Shown: positions 1-7,750 of the stretch, piece after piece
How the letters are laid out: each line of letters begins with the position of its first letter
How positions within the stretch are numbered: position 1 is the stretch's first letter
NCBI RefSeq assembly: GCF_022230955.1
Contig: NZ_JAKKFI010000079.1
Location: 41,166 to 105,165, forward strand
Origin: Micromonospora cabrerizensis
Lineage (GTDB): Bacteria; Actinomycetota; Actinomycetes; Mycobacteriales; Micromonosporaceae
Length of the DNA stretch: 64,000 bases
Direction of reading: 5' to 3'
Translations under genes and position numbers: made by a program
The notes under the pieces: generated by a model
What the model saw: the letters and a program-made list of their open reading frames with translations, nothing else
What the model was told of the DNA's origin: nothing
The model's database searches: none

Positions 1-1
1 G

Positions 2-85
2 ACGGTCGAGACGCCGCCGACGGCGGAGACCCTCGACTTCGCCGAGATGCTCAAGGGTCTGCAGGGCCTGACCGCCGGCAACTGA
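2..85 (+). CDS. C-terminal end of an unidentified protein (partial)
   Basis: The window opens inside a reading frame that runs to a TGA at 83-85 and gives the last 27 residues of a protein, ending in LKGLQGLTAGN. Codon use is the high-GC pattern of the neighbours, and a strong terminator follows directly, so this is very likely the true end of a gene. Too little is visible to name the product. Confidence 0.6.
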   Translation, partial: TVETPPTAETLDFAEMLKGLQGLTAGN

Positions 86-98
86 CCTGTTCCGTGTT

Positions 99-131
99 CG
101 GGCGGGCTCGGCGTCACGCCGGGCCCGCCCG
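99..131 (+). terminator. Stem-loop terminator, 15-bp stem
   Basis: A 15-bp stem (one G-U pair) closes on a three-base TCA loop. It lies 13 bp after the stop codon at 85 and before the convergent gene that ends at 209. There is no T run, as is usual for actinobacterial terminators. The symmetry lets it work for both strands. Confidence 0.75.
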
Positions 132-208
132 TCCCGTTCCCGGCGCCGTCCGGCCGGCGTGTCGATCCGCCCGGCCGGGCACTGATCGCCGCGGCAGGGA
201 TCACCGGA

Positions 209-1039
209 TCAGGACGGTGCCCACGGTCCGCTGACGAACTGCCCGTTGCCGACGAACGGGCTGACGTTGGGCACGCATCCGCCCAGGTCCATCGTCTGGG
301 TCATCATGACCGGGGCCGGCTTGCCGCGACCACCGCACGTCATGTGGGCGAAGCCCAGGAAGTGCCCGAACTCGTGATTGATCACGCCAGCGTGGTACTC
401 CTCGATGCTGACCGGGTATCCCGGTGAGCCCTGCAACCAGCGCCGTAAATTGATCATGATGGTCTTGCCGTACTTGCAGGAGTAGACCCCCTCGGTGTCG
501 ACACCGCTCGCACCGCACAGCCGGTCCACCGTCCCCGGTGTGGCCAGCCGGACGTCGACGTCGACCTTCGAGGTGCTGACCCGCTGGAAGGACCACGACG
601 CCCGGGTCAGGTTCACCGCGCCGTTGGTGACCGGGTGCTGCGCGGAGCTGGCCCACCCGTTCGGCGCCGCCAACACCTGCTCGATGCTCTCGGCGAACCG
701 GTCCGGCTTCCAGGCCGCGATGTCGCCCCAGGCGATCCCCTTCTCCACCGAGACGCTGTAGCGCACCCGCTTCTTTCCCCTGCCGATCACGCGACCGGTG
801 CCGGTGGCCGTGGTGAAGGTGCCGGCGGCCCTGGTGGGAATCTCCGCGTCGGTCGGGGTCTCCGGCGTCGGGCTGGAGATTGGCGTGTCGCTGGGGCTCG
901 AACTCGAACGCGGCTCACTCGAAGTCGAGCGTGGGACATCGCCCTGCCCGGCGGCCGGTGCCGACGCCACACCGCACGCGGCGGTGGCCATCACCATCGC
1001 CAACGGGACCGACACGAGCAGCCGTCCGCTGATCCGCAC
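209..1039 (-). CDS. Secreted lipoprotein, DUF3152 family, zincin-like
   Basis: 276 residues. The N-terminus is a lipoprotein signal (basic start, hydrophobic stretch, lipobox ending at Cys22), followed by a Ser/Pro/Thr-rich linker to about residue 75 and then the DUF3152 domain. Residues 222-226 are HEFGH within HEFGHFLGFAH, the HExxHxxGxxH zinc-binding signature of metzincin-like peptidases, so a metal-dependent hydrolase outside the membrane is likely although no substrate is known for the family. The start is GTG at 1039, with GGAGG 8 bases upstream. It is transcribed alone; the ROK gene upstream on the same strand is 212 bp away. No promoter is clear in that gap. Confidence 0.8.
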   Translation of the reverse strand: MRISGRLLVSVPLAMVMATAACGVASAPAAGQGDVPRSTSSEPRSSSSPSDTPISSPTPETPTDAEIPTRAAGTFTTATGTGRVIGRGKKRVRYSVSVEKGIAWGDIAAWKPDRFAESIEQVLAAPNGWASSAQHPVTNGAVNLTRASWSFQRVSTSKVDVDVRLATPGTVDRLCGASGVDTEGVYSCKYGKTIMINLRRWLQGSPGYPVSIEEYHAGVINHEFGHFLGFAHMTCGGRGKPAPVMMTQTMDLGGCVPNVSPFVGNGQFVSGPWAPS

Positions 1040-1251
1040 GTGGAAAACCTCCAGGATCGATCACGGTCAGGTGAGGAACACCGGAAGGCTAGGTGACCAG
1101 GTGTAGGGAAAACGTCAAGACGGCGGGCGTCGATAGCCCGTCAGAACGCGACAGAGCGGGCAGACCCCTTGACGGTACGTAGTGGCTCGACGCGGCTGGT
1201 CGGCCGCCGGTTGGTGCGGCCGGGCACGCACCACAGCCGGGATGAGCCAGG

Positions 1252-2454
1252 TCAGTTGGCCGCCACCACGTGGTCGATCACCAGGTGGGCGGCGCCGGTG
1301 ATGCCGACGTCCTGACCGGTGGCGACCCGCTCGATGAGCAGGGTCTGGGTGGCCAACGGCAGGCACCGCTCGTAGAGGGTGGCCCGCATACTCGCCAGCA
1401 GCGGTTCACAGTCGGCGAGCCGGCCGCCGATGGCGACCACCTGCGGGTTGAAGAAGTTGACCACGACGGCCAGGATCTCGCCGATGGCCCGGCCGGCCTG
1501 CCGGGCGAGCGCCGTGGCATGCCGGTCGCCGTCGTCGATCAGACGGATCACACCGGTCAGGTCGGAGACCGGTACGCCCTGGTCGCGTAGCGCGGTGACC
1601 AGGGCCGCGCCGCTGGCCACCGCCTCCAGGCAACCCGCGTTGCCGCAACTGCACAGTGGCGCGGGATCGGCCACCACCCGGCAGTGGCTGATGTCGCCGG
1701 CCGATCCCTGTGCGCCCCGGTGCAGGCGTCCACTGGAGATGACACCGGAGCCGATCCCGGTGCCGGCCTTGATGTAGACGGCGTGGTCCAGTTCGGAATA
1801 CGCGGTGCGGTGAGCGCCGAGCGCCATCAGGTTGGCGTCGTTGTCCACGATGATCGGCACGTCGACCCGGCCGGCGCAGAACGCGGCGACGTCGAAGCCG
1901 TTCCAGCCGGGCATGCGGGACGGGCTGACGATCCGTCCGGTGGCGTGCTGCACCGGGCCGGGAATGCCGATGCCGATGCCTCGCAGCGCGCCCACGGCGG
2001 CGCCGGACGTCGGAGAGCCGGTCGCTGACGAGGCTGCCGGGTCATCGGGTGCGGCGGCCAACGCGGCGACCTCGGCCAGCAGCGCGCCGAGCACCGCCTC
2101 CGGGCCGTCCTCGATGCGTACCGGCAGGGTGCGGCCCTGGACGACCCGCCCGGAGAGGTCCAGGGTGCCGACGCGCGCGTGGTGCGCGCCGAGGTCGATG
2201 GCACCGACCACGGCGCCTCCGGTGGGCACCGCGAGCTGGCGCGGCCGTCGTCCACCTCGGGACCGTCCGGCGCCGGTCTCCTCCAGCAAACCCTGGTTGA
2301 TCAACGCCTCGACCCGCTGGGAGACCGTCGAGGGAGACAGCCCGGAGAGCCGGGACAGGTCGGCACGACTGACGGCCGCTCCGGTGGCCACCCAGCGCAG
2401 CAGCTCCCGGGGGCCGCCCCGGAGGGCTTCGCGTGGCGCGTCGTCAATCGTCAC
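1252..2454 (-). CDS. ROK-family transcriptional regulator
   Basis: 400 residues. A winged helix-turn-helix (about 14-65) precedes a ROK sugar-kinase-like domain. A nucleotide-binding DLG segment is near residue 86 and the catalytic-type Asp is in VDNDAN (206). The ROK zinc site is complete, with an upstream His (257) and CSCGNAGC (268-275), so the fold is intact and it could bind a sugar ligand. A Ser/Ala/Pro-rich insertion lies at about 137-157. It diverges from the amino acid transporter operon, across 121 bp with a palindrome, and probably represses it or itself. ROK proteins normally sense sugars, which fits an amino acid operon poorly. The family is clear; the target is inferred. Confidence 0.88.
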   Translation of the reverse strand: MTIDDAPREALRGGPRELLRWVATGAAVSRADLSRLSGLSPSTVSQRVEALINQGLLEETGAGRSRGGRRPRQLAVPTGGAVVGAIDLGAHHARVGTLDLSGRVVQGRTLPVRIEDGPEAVLGALLAEVAALAAAPDDPAASSATGSPTSGAAVGALRGIGIGIPGPVQHATGRIVSPSRMPGWNGFDVAAFCAGRVDVPIIVDNDANLMALGAHRTAYSELDHAVYIKAGTGIGSGVISSGRLHRGAQGSAGDISHCRVVADPAPLCSCGNAGCLEAVASGAALVTALRDQGVPVSDLTGVIRLIDDGDRHATALARQAGRAIGEILAVVVNFFNPQVVAIGGRLADCEPLLASMRATLYERCLPLATQTLLIERVATGQDVGITGAAHLVIDHVVAAN

Positions 2455-2486
2455 GTCAGGTTCTTAGCATCCGCAGTTTGTTCAAG

Positions 2487-2522
2487 CAACCGGTTGACTT
2501 AGTTTCCTGGCTACCTTTAGAT
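2487..2522 (+). promoter_or_regulatory. Palindrome and putative promoter between ROK gene and ABC operon
   Basis: CAACCGGTTG at 2487-2496 is a perfect 10-bp palindrome. Its right half overlaps TTGACT (2494-2499), a good -35 box; 18 bases later TAGATG (2518-2523) is a weak -10. This is one of the few AT-richer stretches here. It suits a repressor site that blocks RNA polymerase on the transporter operon. That the ROK protein binds it is inferred only from position. Confidence 0.4.
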
Positions 2523-2575
2523 GGCGCTGTTGGTTCGATCTGAAGCTGACTTGGTTCGCTTGTCGAAGAAAGTGG

Positions 2576-3346
2576 GTGCGTCTGGTGGCACCGGGGACGA
2601 CGGTTGCGGACCGACCGATGGTGTCGGTACGCGGCCTCAACAAGTGGTTCGGCCCGCTGCACGTGCTCAAGGACATCGACCTCACGGTGGCCGCCGGCGA
2701 GGTGGTCGTCGTGGTGGGGCCGTCCGGCTCCGGCAAGTCGACCCTGTGCCGCTGCCTCAACCGGCTGGAGACCGCCGGGCAGGGCAGCGTCGAGATCGAC
2801 GGTGAGCCGCTGCCCGCCGAGGGCCGCGCGCTGGCCCGGCTGCGCGCCGACGTCGGCATGGTCTTCCAGTCCTTCAACCTCTTCGGCCACAAGACGGTGC
2901 TCGACAACATCACCCTCGGCCCCACCCGGGTCCGCAGGGTCGCCCGGCCCGAGGCACGGCAGCAGGCGATGACCCTGCTGGAACGCGTCGGTATCGCCGA
3001 CAAGGCGAACCACCACCCGGCCCAACTCTCCGGGGGGCAGCAGCAGCGAGCGGCGATCGCCCGCGCGCTGGCGATGCAGCCGAAGGTGCTGCTCTTCGAC
3101 GAGCCGACCTCGGCCCTCGACCCGGAGATGGTCAACGAGGTGCTCGACGTGATGGTCTCCCTCGCCGCCGAGGGGATGACCATGATCGTGGTGACCCACG
3201 AGATGGGCTTCGCCCGCCGCGCCGCCGACCGGGTCGTCTTCATGGACGACGGCCGCATCGTCGAATCCGGCGCCCCCGACGACTTCTTCGCAGCCCCGCA
3301 GACCGAGCGGGCCCGCGACTTCCTGTCCAAGATCCTCCAGCACTAG
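2576..3346 (+). CDS. Polar amino acid ABC transporter, ATP-binding subunit (GluA/GlnQ type)
   Basis: 256 residues from the GTG at 2576; an ATG at 2618 would give a 242-residue protein beginning MVSVRGLNKW, and neither start has a strong ribosome binding site. All ATPase motifs are present: Walker A GPSGSGKST, Q-loop VFQSFNLF, signature LSGGQQQR, Walker B VLLFDEPTSALD and the H-loop THE. The sequence resembles the GlnQ/GluA subfamily that powers uptake of glutamate, glutamine or aspartate. It is the first gene of a six-gene run with very short gaps or overlaps, and works with the binding protein and the two permeases that follow. Confidence 0.92.
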   Translation: MRLVAPGTTVADRPMVSVRGLNKWFGPLHVLKDIDLTVAAGEVVVVVGPSGSGKSTLCRCLNRLETAGQGSVEIDGEPLPAEGRALARLRADVGMVFQSFNLFGHKTVLDNITLGPTRVRRVARPEARQQAMTLLERVGIADKANHHPAQLSGGQQQRAAIARALAMQPKVLLFDEPTSALDPEMVNEVLDVMVSLAAEGMTMIVVTHEMGFARRAADRVVFMDDGRIVESGAPDDFFAAPQTERARDFLSKILQH

Positions 3347-3365
3347 CCCCCAACGGGAGGGTGTC

Positions 3366-4334
3366 ATGTCAATCCTCAAGATGAGCTTCACCGGGCGGCG
3401 TTCGCTCGCCCTCACCGCCACCGCCGTCGCGGTGGCCCTCGCAGCGACCGGCTGCGGCGGTGACAGCGGCGGCAGCGCACCGACGCTGCCCGGCAACCCC
3501 GGTCTGGGCGGCGACGGCGTCGTCGCCCAGTCGGTGTACGACGCCGCCCCCGTCGCCACCGACGCGGACATCCCCGCGGGCTCGACCATGGACGCGATCC
3601 GCAAGCGCGGCTACCTGAACATCGGCGGTTCCCTGGACGCGCCGCTGCTCGCCCAGCAGAACCCGGTCAGCGGCACCATCGAGGGCTTCGACGCCGACAT
3701 GGCGAAGTTGCTGGCGAAGTACATCATCGGCAAGCCCGAGGTGAAGACGACGACCATCGGCACCCAGACCCGGGAGGCCATGCTCCAGGCCAAGTCGGTG
3801 GACGCGGTCTTCCAGACGTACACGATCACCCCGCAGCGGGCCACCCAGGTCGCCTTCGCCGGGCCGTACCTCACCTCGGGTCTCGCGGTCGGCGTCCGCA
3901 AGGACGACACCTCGATCAAGAGCGTCAAGGACCTCGCCGGCAAGACCGTCATCGTCGGGGCGAACACCCCCGCGGTCACCGCGCTGCCCTCCGCCGCACC
4001 CGGCTCCAAGCAGATCGCGTTCGGCACCGACCCGCAGGCGCTCCAGGCCCTGCTCCAGAAGCGCGGCGACGCGTACGTGCAGGACTTCACGCTGCTCGCG
4101 TCGGGCGCCAAGGCCAACCCGGGCATGAAGGTGGTGGGCGAGCCGTTCACCACCGAGGCGTACGGCATCGGCCTCAACAAGGAGGACCCGCAGTTCAAGG
4201 AGTTCGTCAACAACTGGCTGAAGAAGATCCAGGCCGACGGCACGTGGGCGAAGGTCTGGGAGGGCACACTCGGCTCGGTGGTCGAGGGCGGGGCACCCAC
4301 CCCGCCGGCCCTCGGTTCCGCCGACGGCTCCTGA
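3366..4334 (+). CDS. Amino acid ABC transporter, substrate-binding lipoprotein (GluB type)
   Basis: 322 residues, solute-binding protein family 3. The signal ends in a lipobox with Cys30 (ATGCGG), so the mature protein is tethered outside the membrane. From about residue 75 the bilobed domain starts (IRKRGYLNIGG) and includes FDADMAK and the typical VGV..DDTSIKS...DLAGK hinge-side segment. It should capture an acidic or amide amino acid and deliver it to the two permeases encoded next. ATG at 3366 is preceded by GGGAGG at good spacing. The exact ligand cannot be told from sequence, but the asparaginase downstream suggests asparagine, aspartate or glutamate. Confidence 0.9.
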   Translation: MSILKMSFTGRRSLALTATAVAVALAATGCGGDSGGSAPTLPGNPGLGGDGVVAQSVYDAAPVATDADIPAGSTMDAIRKRGYLNIGGSLDAPLLAQQNPVSGTIEGFDADMAKLLAKYIIGKPEVKTTTIGTQTREAMLQAKSVDAVFQTYTITPQRATQVAFAGPYLTSGLAVGVRKDDTSIKSVKDLAGKTVIVGANTPAVTALPSAAPGSKQIAFGTDPQALQALLQKRGDAYVQDFTLLASGAKANPGMKVVGEPFTTEAYGIGLNKEDPQFKEFVNNWLKKIQADGTWAKVWEGTLGSVVEGGAPTPPALGSADGS

Positions 4335-4350
4335 GCAACCTCTCGTACCG

Positions 4351-4995
4351 ATGGACGCCCTCACCGCCCACCTGAGCGAGTTTGGCCACGGCCTGGTCAC
4401 GACGGTCGAACTGACCGTCGTGACCACCGTCGGCGCGATGCTGCTGGGCATCGTCGTGGCCACCCTGCGGATCGCCCCCGTCCCGCTGCTGCGCGCCATC
4501 GGCACGGCGTACGTCGAGGTGTTCCAGAACCTGCCGTTGCTGGCCCTGCTGGTGCTCTTCGTCTTCGCGTTGCCGACCATCGGCATCACGTTCCCGTTGT
4601 TCACCTCCGCCGCGATCGTCATCGCCGTCTACGAGGGGGCGTACCTGGCCGAGGCGATCCGCGCCGGGATCAACACGGTCGGCGTGGGTCAGGCCGAGGC
4701 GGCCCGCGCCATCGGGCTCACCTTCGGCCAGTCCCTGCGGCACGTGATCCTGCCGCAGGGACTCCGGGCGGTGATCCAGCCGATCGGCAACATCTGCATC
4801 GCGCTGCTGATGAACACCTCGCTGGCCGCCGCTGTCGGGGTCGTCGAGCTGACCCAGGCGGCCAACACCGTGAACCTCGTCGAGGCCCAGCCGATCGCCG
4901 TCTTCACCGGCGCGGGCCTCGCCTACATGCTGCTGGCGCTGATCATCGGTCAGGTCACCGGCCTGCTGGAACGAAGGCTGGCGATCGTCCGATGA
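4351..4995 (+). CDS. Amino acid ABC transporter permease (GluC type)
   Basis: 214 residues, about five membrane segments, of the HisM/GlnP permease family. The cytoplasmic coupling loop carries the EAA motif (EAARAIGLTFGQSLRHVILPQ), which contacts the ATPase. It pairs with the next gene to form a heterodimeric channel. The ATG is 16 bases after the binding-protein stop and the 3' end overlaps the next start by 4 bp (ATGA), so translation is coupled. Confidence 0.92.
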   Translation: MDALTAHLSEFGHGLVTTVELTVVTTVGAMLLGIVVATLRIAPVPLLRAIGTAYVEVFQNLPLLALLVLFVFALPTIGITFPLFTSAAIVIAVYEGAYLAEAIRAGINTVGVGQAEAARAIGLTFGQSLRHVILPQGLRAVIQPIGNICIALLMNTSLAAAVGVVELTQAANTVNLVEAQPIAVFTGAGLAYMLLALIIGQVTGLLERRLAIVR

Positions 4996-5861
4996 ACCAG
5001 ACCCAGAAGATCCTCTTCGACGAGCCCGGCCCCCGCGCCCAGCGACGCATCCGGATCGCCACCGTGCTGGGCGCCGTTCTGCTGGCCGGTGCCCTGGCCG
5101 CGGCCGTCTACCAGTTCGCCAGCCACGGCGAGTTGGCCGCCGAACGGTGGGAGCCGTTCACCACCTGGCCGATCTGGCGGTACCTGTTCAACGGCCTGTG
5201 GGCCACGCTGCGCGCCGCCGCCGCGACCGCCGTGCTCAGTGCCGCGCTCGGGCTGCTCCTGGCTCTCGGCCGGCTGTCGACGCATCGACCGTTGCGCTGG
5301 CTGGCCGGCGCGTACGTGGAGGTCTTCCGGACCGTTCCCACGTTGCTGTTGATCTACGTGACGCTGTTCGCCCTGCCGCAGTACGGCATGAACTTCCCGC
5401 TCTTCTGGAAGCTCGTGGTGCCGCTGGTGGTGTCCAACTCGGCGGCGTTCGCCGAGATCTTCCGGTCCGGCATCCTGGCCCTGGACCGGGGACAGACCGA
5501 GGCCGGCCTCGCCGTCGGGCTGCGTCGCGGGCAGGTGATGGCGCTGGTCGTGCTGCCCCAGGCACTGCTCCAGCTCACCCCGTCCCTGGTCAGCCAGCTG
5601 GTCGGGCTGCTCAAGGACACCTCGCTCGGCTTCGTGGTCAGCTACACCGAGCTGCTCTACAGCGGGCAGGTGCTCTCCTCGTACACCCACCTGCTGATCC
5701 AGACGTTCCTGGTGGTGGCACTGATCTACCTGGTGGTCAACGCCTCGCTGTCGAAGTTCGCCCGCGTACTCCAGGCCCGTAACGGCCGCTTCGGCGGCCG
5801 GCGAGCACGACGGGCCGCCGAACTGCCCCCGCCGCTCATCGAAGGGAACACCCCGCGGTGA
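4992..5861 (+). CDS. Amino acid ABC transporter permease (GluD type)
   Basis: 289 residues. A longer permease than its partner, with an extra N-terminal cytoplasmic tail and membrane segment, as usual for GluD-like subunits, and a basic C-terminal tail. The EAA-type loop is EAGLAVGLRRGQ followed by VVLPQALLQLTP. It overlaps its neighbours by 4 bp on both sides (ATGA at 4992, GTGA at 5858), so the two permeases and the asparaginase are translationally coupled. Confidence 0.92.
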   Translation: MNQTQKILFDEPGPRAQRRIRIATVLGAVLLAGALAAAVYQFASHGELAAERWEPFTTWPIWRYLFNGLWATLRAAAATAVLSAALGLLLALGRLSTHRPLRWLAGAYVEVFRTVPTLLLIYVTLFALPQYGMNFPLFWKLVVPLVVSNSAAFAEIFRSGILALDRGQTEAGLAVGLRRGQVMALVVLPQALLQLTPSLVSQLVGLLKDTSLGFVVSYTELLYSGQVLSSYTHLLIQTFLVVALIYLVVNASLSKFARVLQARNGRFGGRRARRAAELPPPLIEGNTPR

Positions 5862-6868
5862 CCATTTTCCGCTACGCCGAACTGGCTCGGGTCGTCCGCA
5901 ACGACTTCGTCGAGAGCAGGCACTACGGCAGTGTCGTGGTGCTCGCCCCGGACGGTGAGGTCGTCCTCGCCGCCGGCGTACCCGACGAGCCGGTGCTCCC
6001 CCGCTCCACCCTCAAGCCGGTGCAGGCGTTGGCCTGCCGGGTCGCGGCGGGTGACGAGCTGACCGGCCCGGCGCTGGCGCTCGCCGCCGGCAGCCACACC
6101 GGCGACGACCGGCACGTCGAGGTGGTCCGGGCGATGTTGGCCGGTGCCGGCCTGACCGAGGACGCGCTCGGTTGCCCGGTGGACTGGCCGGAGGACGAAC
6201 CGACCCGGGACCGGCTGATCCGCGCGGGCGGGCAGCGCGACCGGATCCGGATGAACTGCTCCGGCAAGCACGCCGCGATGCTGGTCGCCTGCGTCGCCCG
6301 TTCGTGGAGCACCCACGACTACCTCGACCCCGGGCATCCGCTCCAGCGGGAGACCGCCGCCACCGTCGCCCGGCTGGCCGGAACGCCGGTCGCGCACCAC
6401 GCCGTCGACGGTTGCGGCGCACCCCTGTTCGGCCTGCCGCTGACCGGCCTGGCCCGCACGTTCCAGGCGCTGGTCACCGCGCCCGCCGGGAGCGACGAGG
6501 CGCTGGTCGCGCAGGCCATGCGCCAACACCCGGAGTACGTGGGTGGCTGGCACGGGCACCCGAACACCGACCTGATGCGGGCACTGCCCGGCGTGCTCGC
6601 CAAGGGCGGGGCCGAGGGTGTGCTCGCGGTAGCCGCACCGGACGGTCACGCCGTGGCGGTCAAGGCGATCGACGGTTCACCCCGGGCCACCACCGCCATC
6701 GCCCTCGCCGCCCTCGACGCCGTCGGCGTACCGGTGGGTGGCGCCGACGCGCTGCGCCGGGTGCCGGTGCTCGGCGGCGGCGAACCGGTCGGCGCCGTCA
6801 CGGCCGTCATCGACTGGACCCCGCCGTCGGAAGCGGCACCGTCTCGTAGCGAAAAGGAAGACTCATGA
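5858..6868 (+). CDS. L-asparaginase, class 3 (Rhizobium etli AnsA-like, Asparaginase_II family)
   Basis: 336 residues. Hydrolyses L-asparagine to aspartate and ammonia in the cytoplasm. It belongs to the family of the Rhizobium etli inducible enzyme, unrelated to E. coli AnsA/AnsB. The key residues line up: SxxK at Ser50-Lys53 (RSTLKPVQ), Cys134 and Lys137 in NCSGKH, and Cys186 in DGCGAP. No signal peptide. It starts at GTG 5858, overlapping the permease stop by 4 bp, and overlaps cutC by 4 bp. Its place at the end of an amino acid importer operon suggests that imported asparagine is the substrate. Confidence 0.9.
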   Translation: MTIFRYAELARVVRNDFVESRHYGSVVVLAPDGEVVLAAGVPDEPVLPRSTLKPVQALACRVAAGDELTGPALALAAGSHTGDDRHVEVVRAMLAGAGLTEDALGCPVDWPEDEPTRDRLIRAGGQRDRIRMNCSGKHAAMLVACVARSWSTHDYLDPGHPLQRETAATVARLAGTPVAHHAVDGCGAPLFGLPLTGLARTFQALVTAPAGSDEALVAQAMRQHPEYVGGWHGHPNTDLMRALPGVLAKGGAEGVLAVAAPDGHAVAVKAIDGSPRATTAIALAALDAVGVPVGGADALRRVPVLGGGEPVGAVTAVIDWTPPSEAAPSRSEKEDS

Positions 6869-7608
6869 ACACATTCGAGATCTGCATCGACAGCGTCGAG
6901 GGAGCGGTCGCCGCCGAGGAGGCCGGCGCCGACCGGGTGGAGCTGTGCTCCGCGCTCTTCGACGGCGGGCTGACCCCCAGCCTGGGCACCATCGAGACGA
7001 CCCTGCGCGCCGTCACCCGGATCCGGGTGCACGTGATCGTCCGGCCCCGGGCCGGCGACTTCATCTTCTCGCCGTTCGAGATCGAAGCCATGGAGCGGGA
7101 CGTACGGGCCGCCGTCGCGGCCGGCGCGCACGGCATCGTGATCGGCGTGCTGACCGCCGAGGGCGACGTCGACGTGCCGACCACCCGTCGGCTGATCGCC
7201 GCCGCCGGCGACGCCAGCATCACCTTCCACCGTGCGTTCGACATGACCCGCGACCCGCACGCGGCGCTGGAGCAGCTGATCGAGTTGGGCGTGCACCGGG
7301 TGCTCACCTCGGGCCAGGAGGTCAGCGTGCTGGAGGGTGCCCCGCTCATCGCCGACCTGGTGCGCCGGGCTGCCGGACGGATCGTCGTCATGCCCGGTGG
7401 TGGCATCACCCCGCGCAACATCGCCCGGATCGTCGAGGCGACGGGTGCCGACGAGTACCACTTCGCGGCCCTGGTCAGCTCGGACAGCCCGGCCGTGCAC
7501 CGCAACCCGGCACCGCTGATGGGCGGCAGCCTGAGCCGACCCGAGTACGAGCGCTCCGGCACCTCCGGGGCCCTGGTCGGCCAGGTGCTCGCCGCCGCCC
7601 GCGCCTGA
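6865..7608 (+). CDS. cutC: CutC-family TIM-barrel protein
   Basis: 247 residues, full length for CutC (PF03932). The typical start FEICIDSVEGA, the segment GADRVELCSAL and the strand/loop sequences VIVRPRAGDF, FHRAFDM and RVLTSGQ are all present. CutC was named for copper tolerance in E. coli, but that role is disputed and the barrel looks like an enzyme of unknown reaction. It is the last gene of the transporter-asparaginase operon, overlapping asparaginase by 4 bp, and a strong stem-loop follows. Nothing in the context involves copper. Confidence 0.88.
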   Translation: MNTFEICIDSVEGAVAAEEAGADRVELCSALFDGGLTPSLGTIETTLRAVTRIRVHVIVRPRAGDFIFSPFEIEAMERDVRAAVAAGAHGIVIGVLTAEGDVDVPTTRRLIAAAGDASITFHRAFDMTRDPHAALEQLIELGVHRVLTSGQEVSVLEGAPLIADLVRRAAGRIVVMPGGGITPRNIARIVEATGADEYHFAALVSSDSPAVHRNPAPLMGGSLSRPEYERSGTSGALVGQVLAAARA

Positions 7609-7625
7609 CCCCCGCTTCGGAGCGT

Positions 7626-7719
7626 TGATCGCGCTCGAACGGCGTAGATCGTGCTCGAACATGGATGTAGTGGCCTCCCCGTCCAGGGAGGCCACTACGT
7701 CATGGATCGAGCGCGATCA
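7626..7719. repeat. Nested inverted repeat between convergent genes
   Basis: TGATCGCGCTCGA (7626-7638) is repeated exactly inverted at 7707-7719. A second near copy, GATCGTGCTCGA (7647-7658), can pair with the same right arm, so two alternative folds share one inner hairpin (7664-7701). It fills the gap between cutC and the beta-mannosidase gene. Confidence 0.7.
7664..7701. terminator. Bidirectional terminator, 13-bp stem
   Basis: A perfect 13-bp stem (7667-7679 with 7686-7698, core TAGTGGCCTCCC) around a six-base loop, with the stem extending through three more pairs. It sits between the ends of cutC (7608) and the mannosidase gene (7751), which read toward each other, and can end both transcripts. 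Confidence 0.75.
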
Positions 7720-7750
7720 TGTCTGAGGTCGGCAGCCGGCCGGTGGTGGC

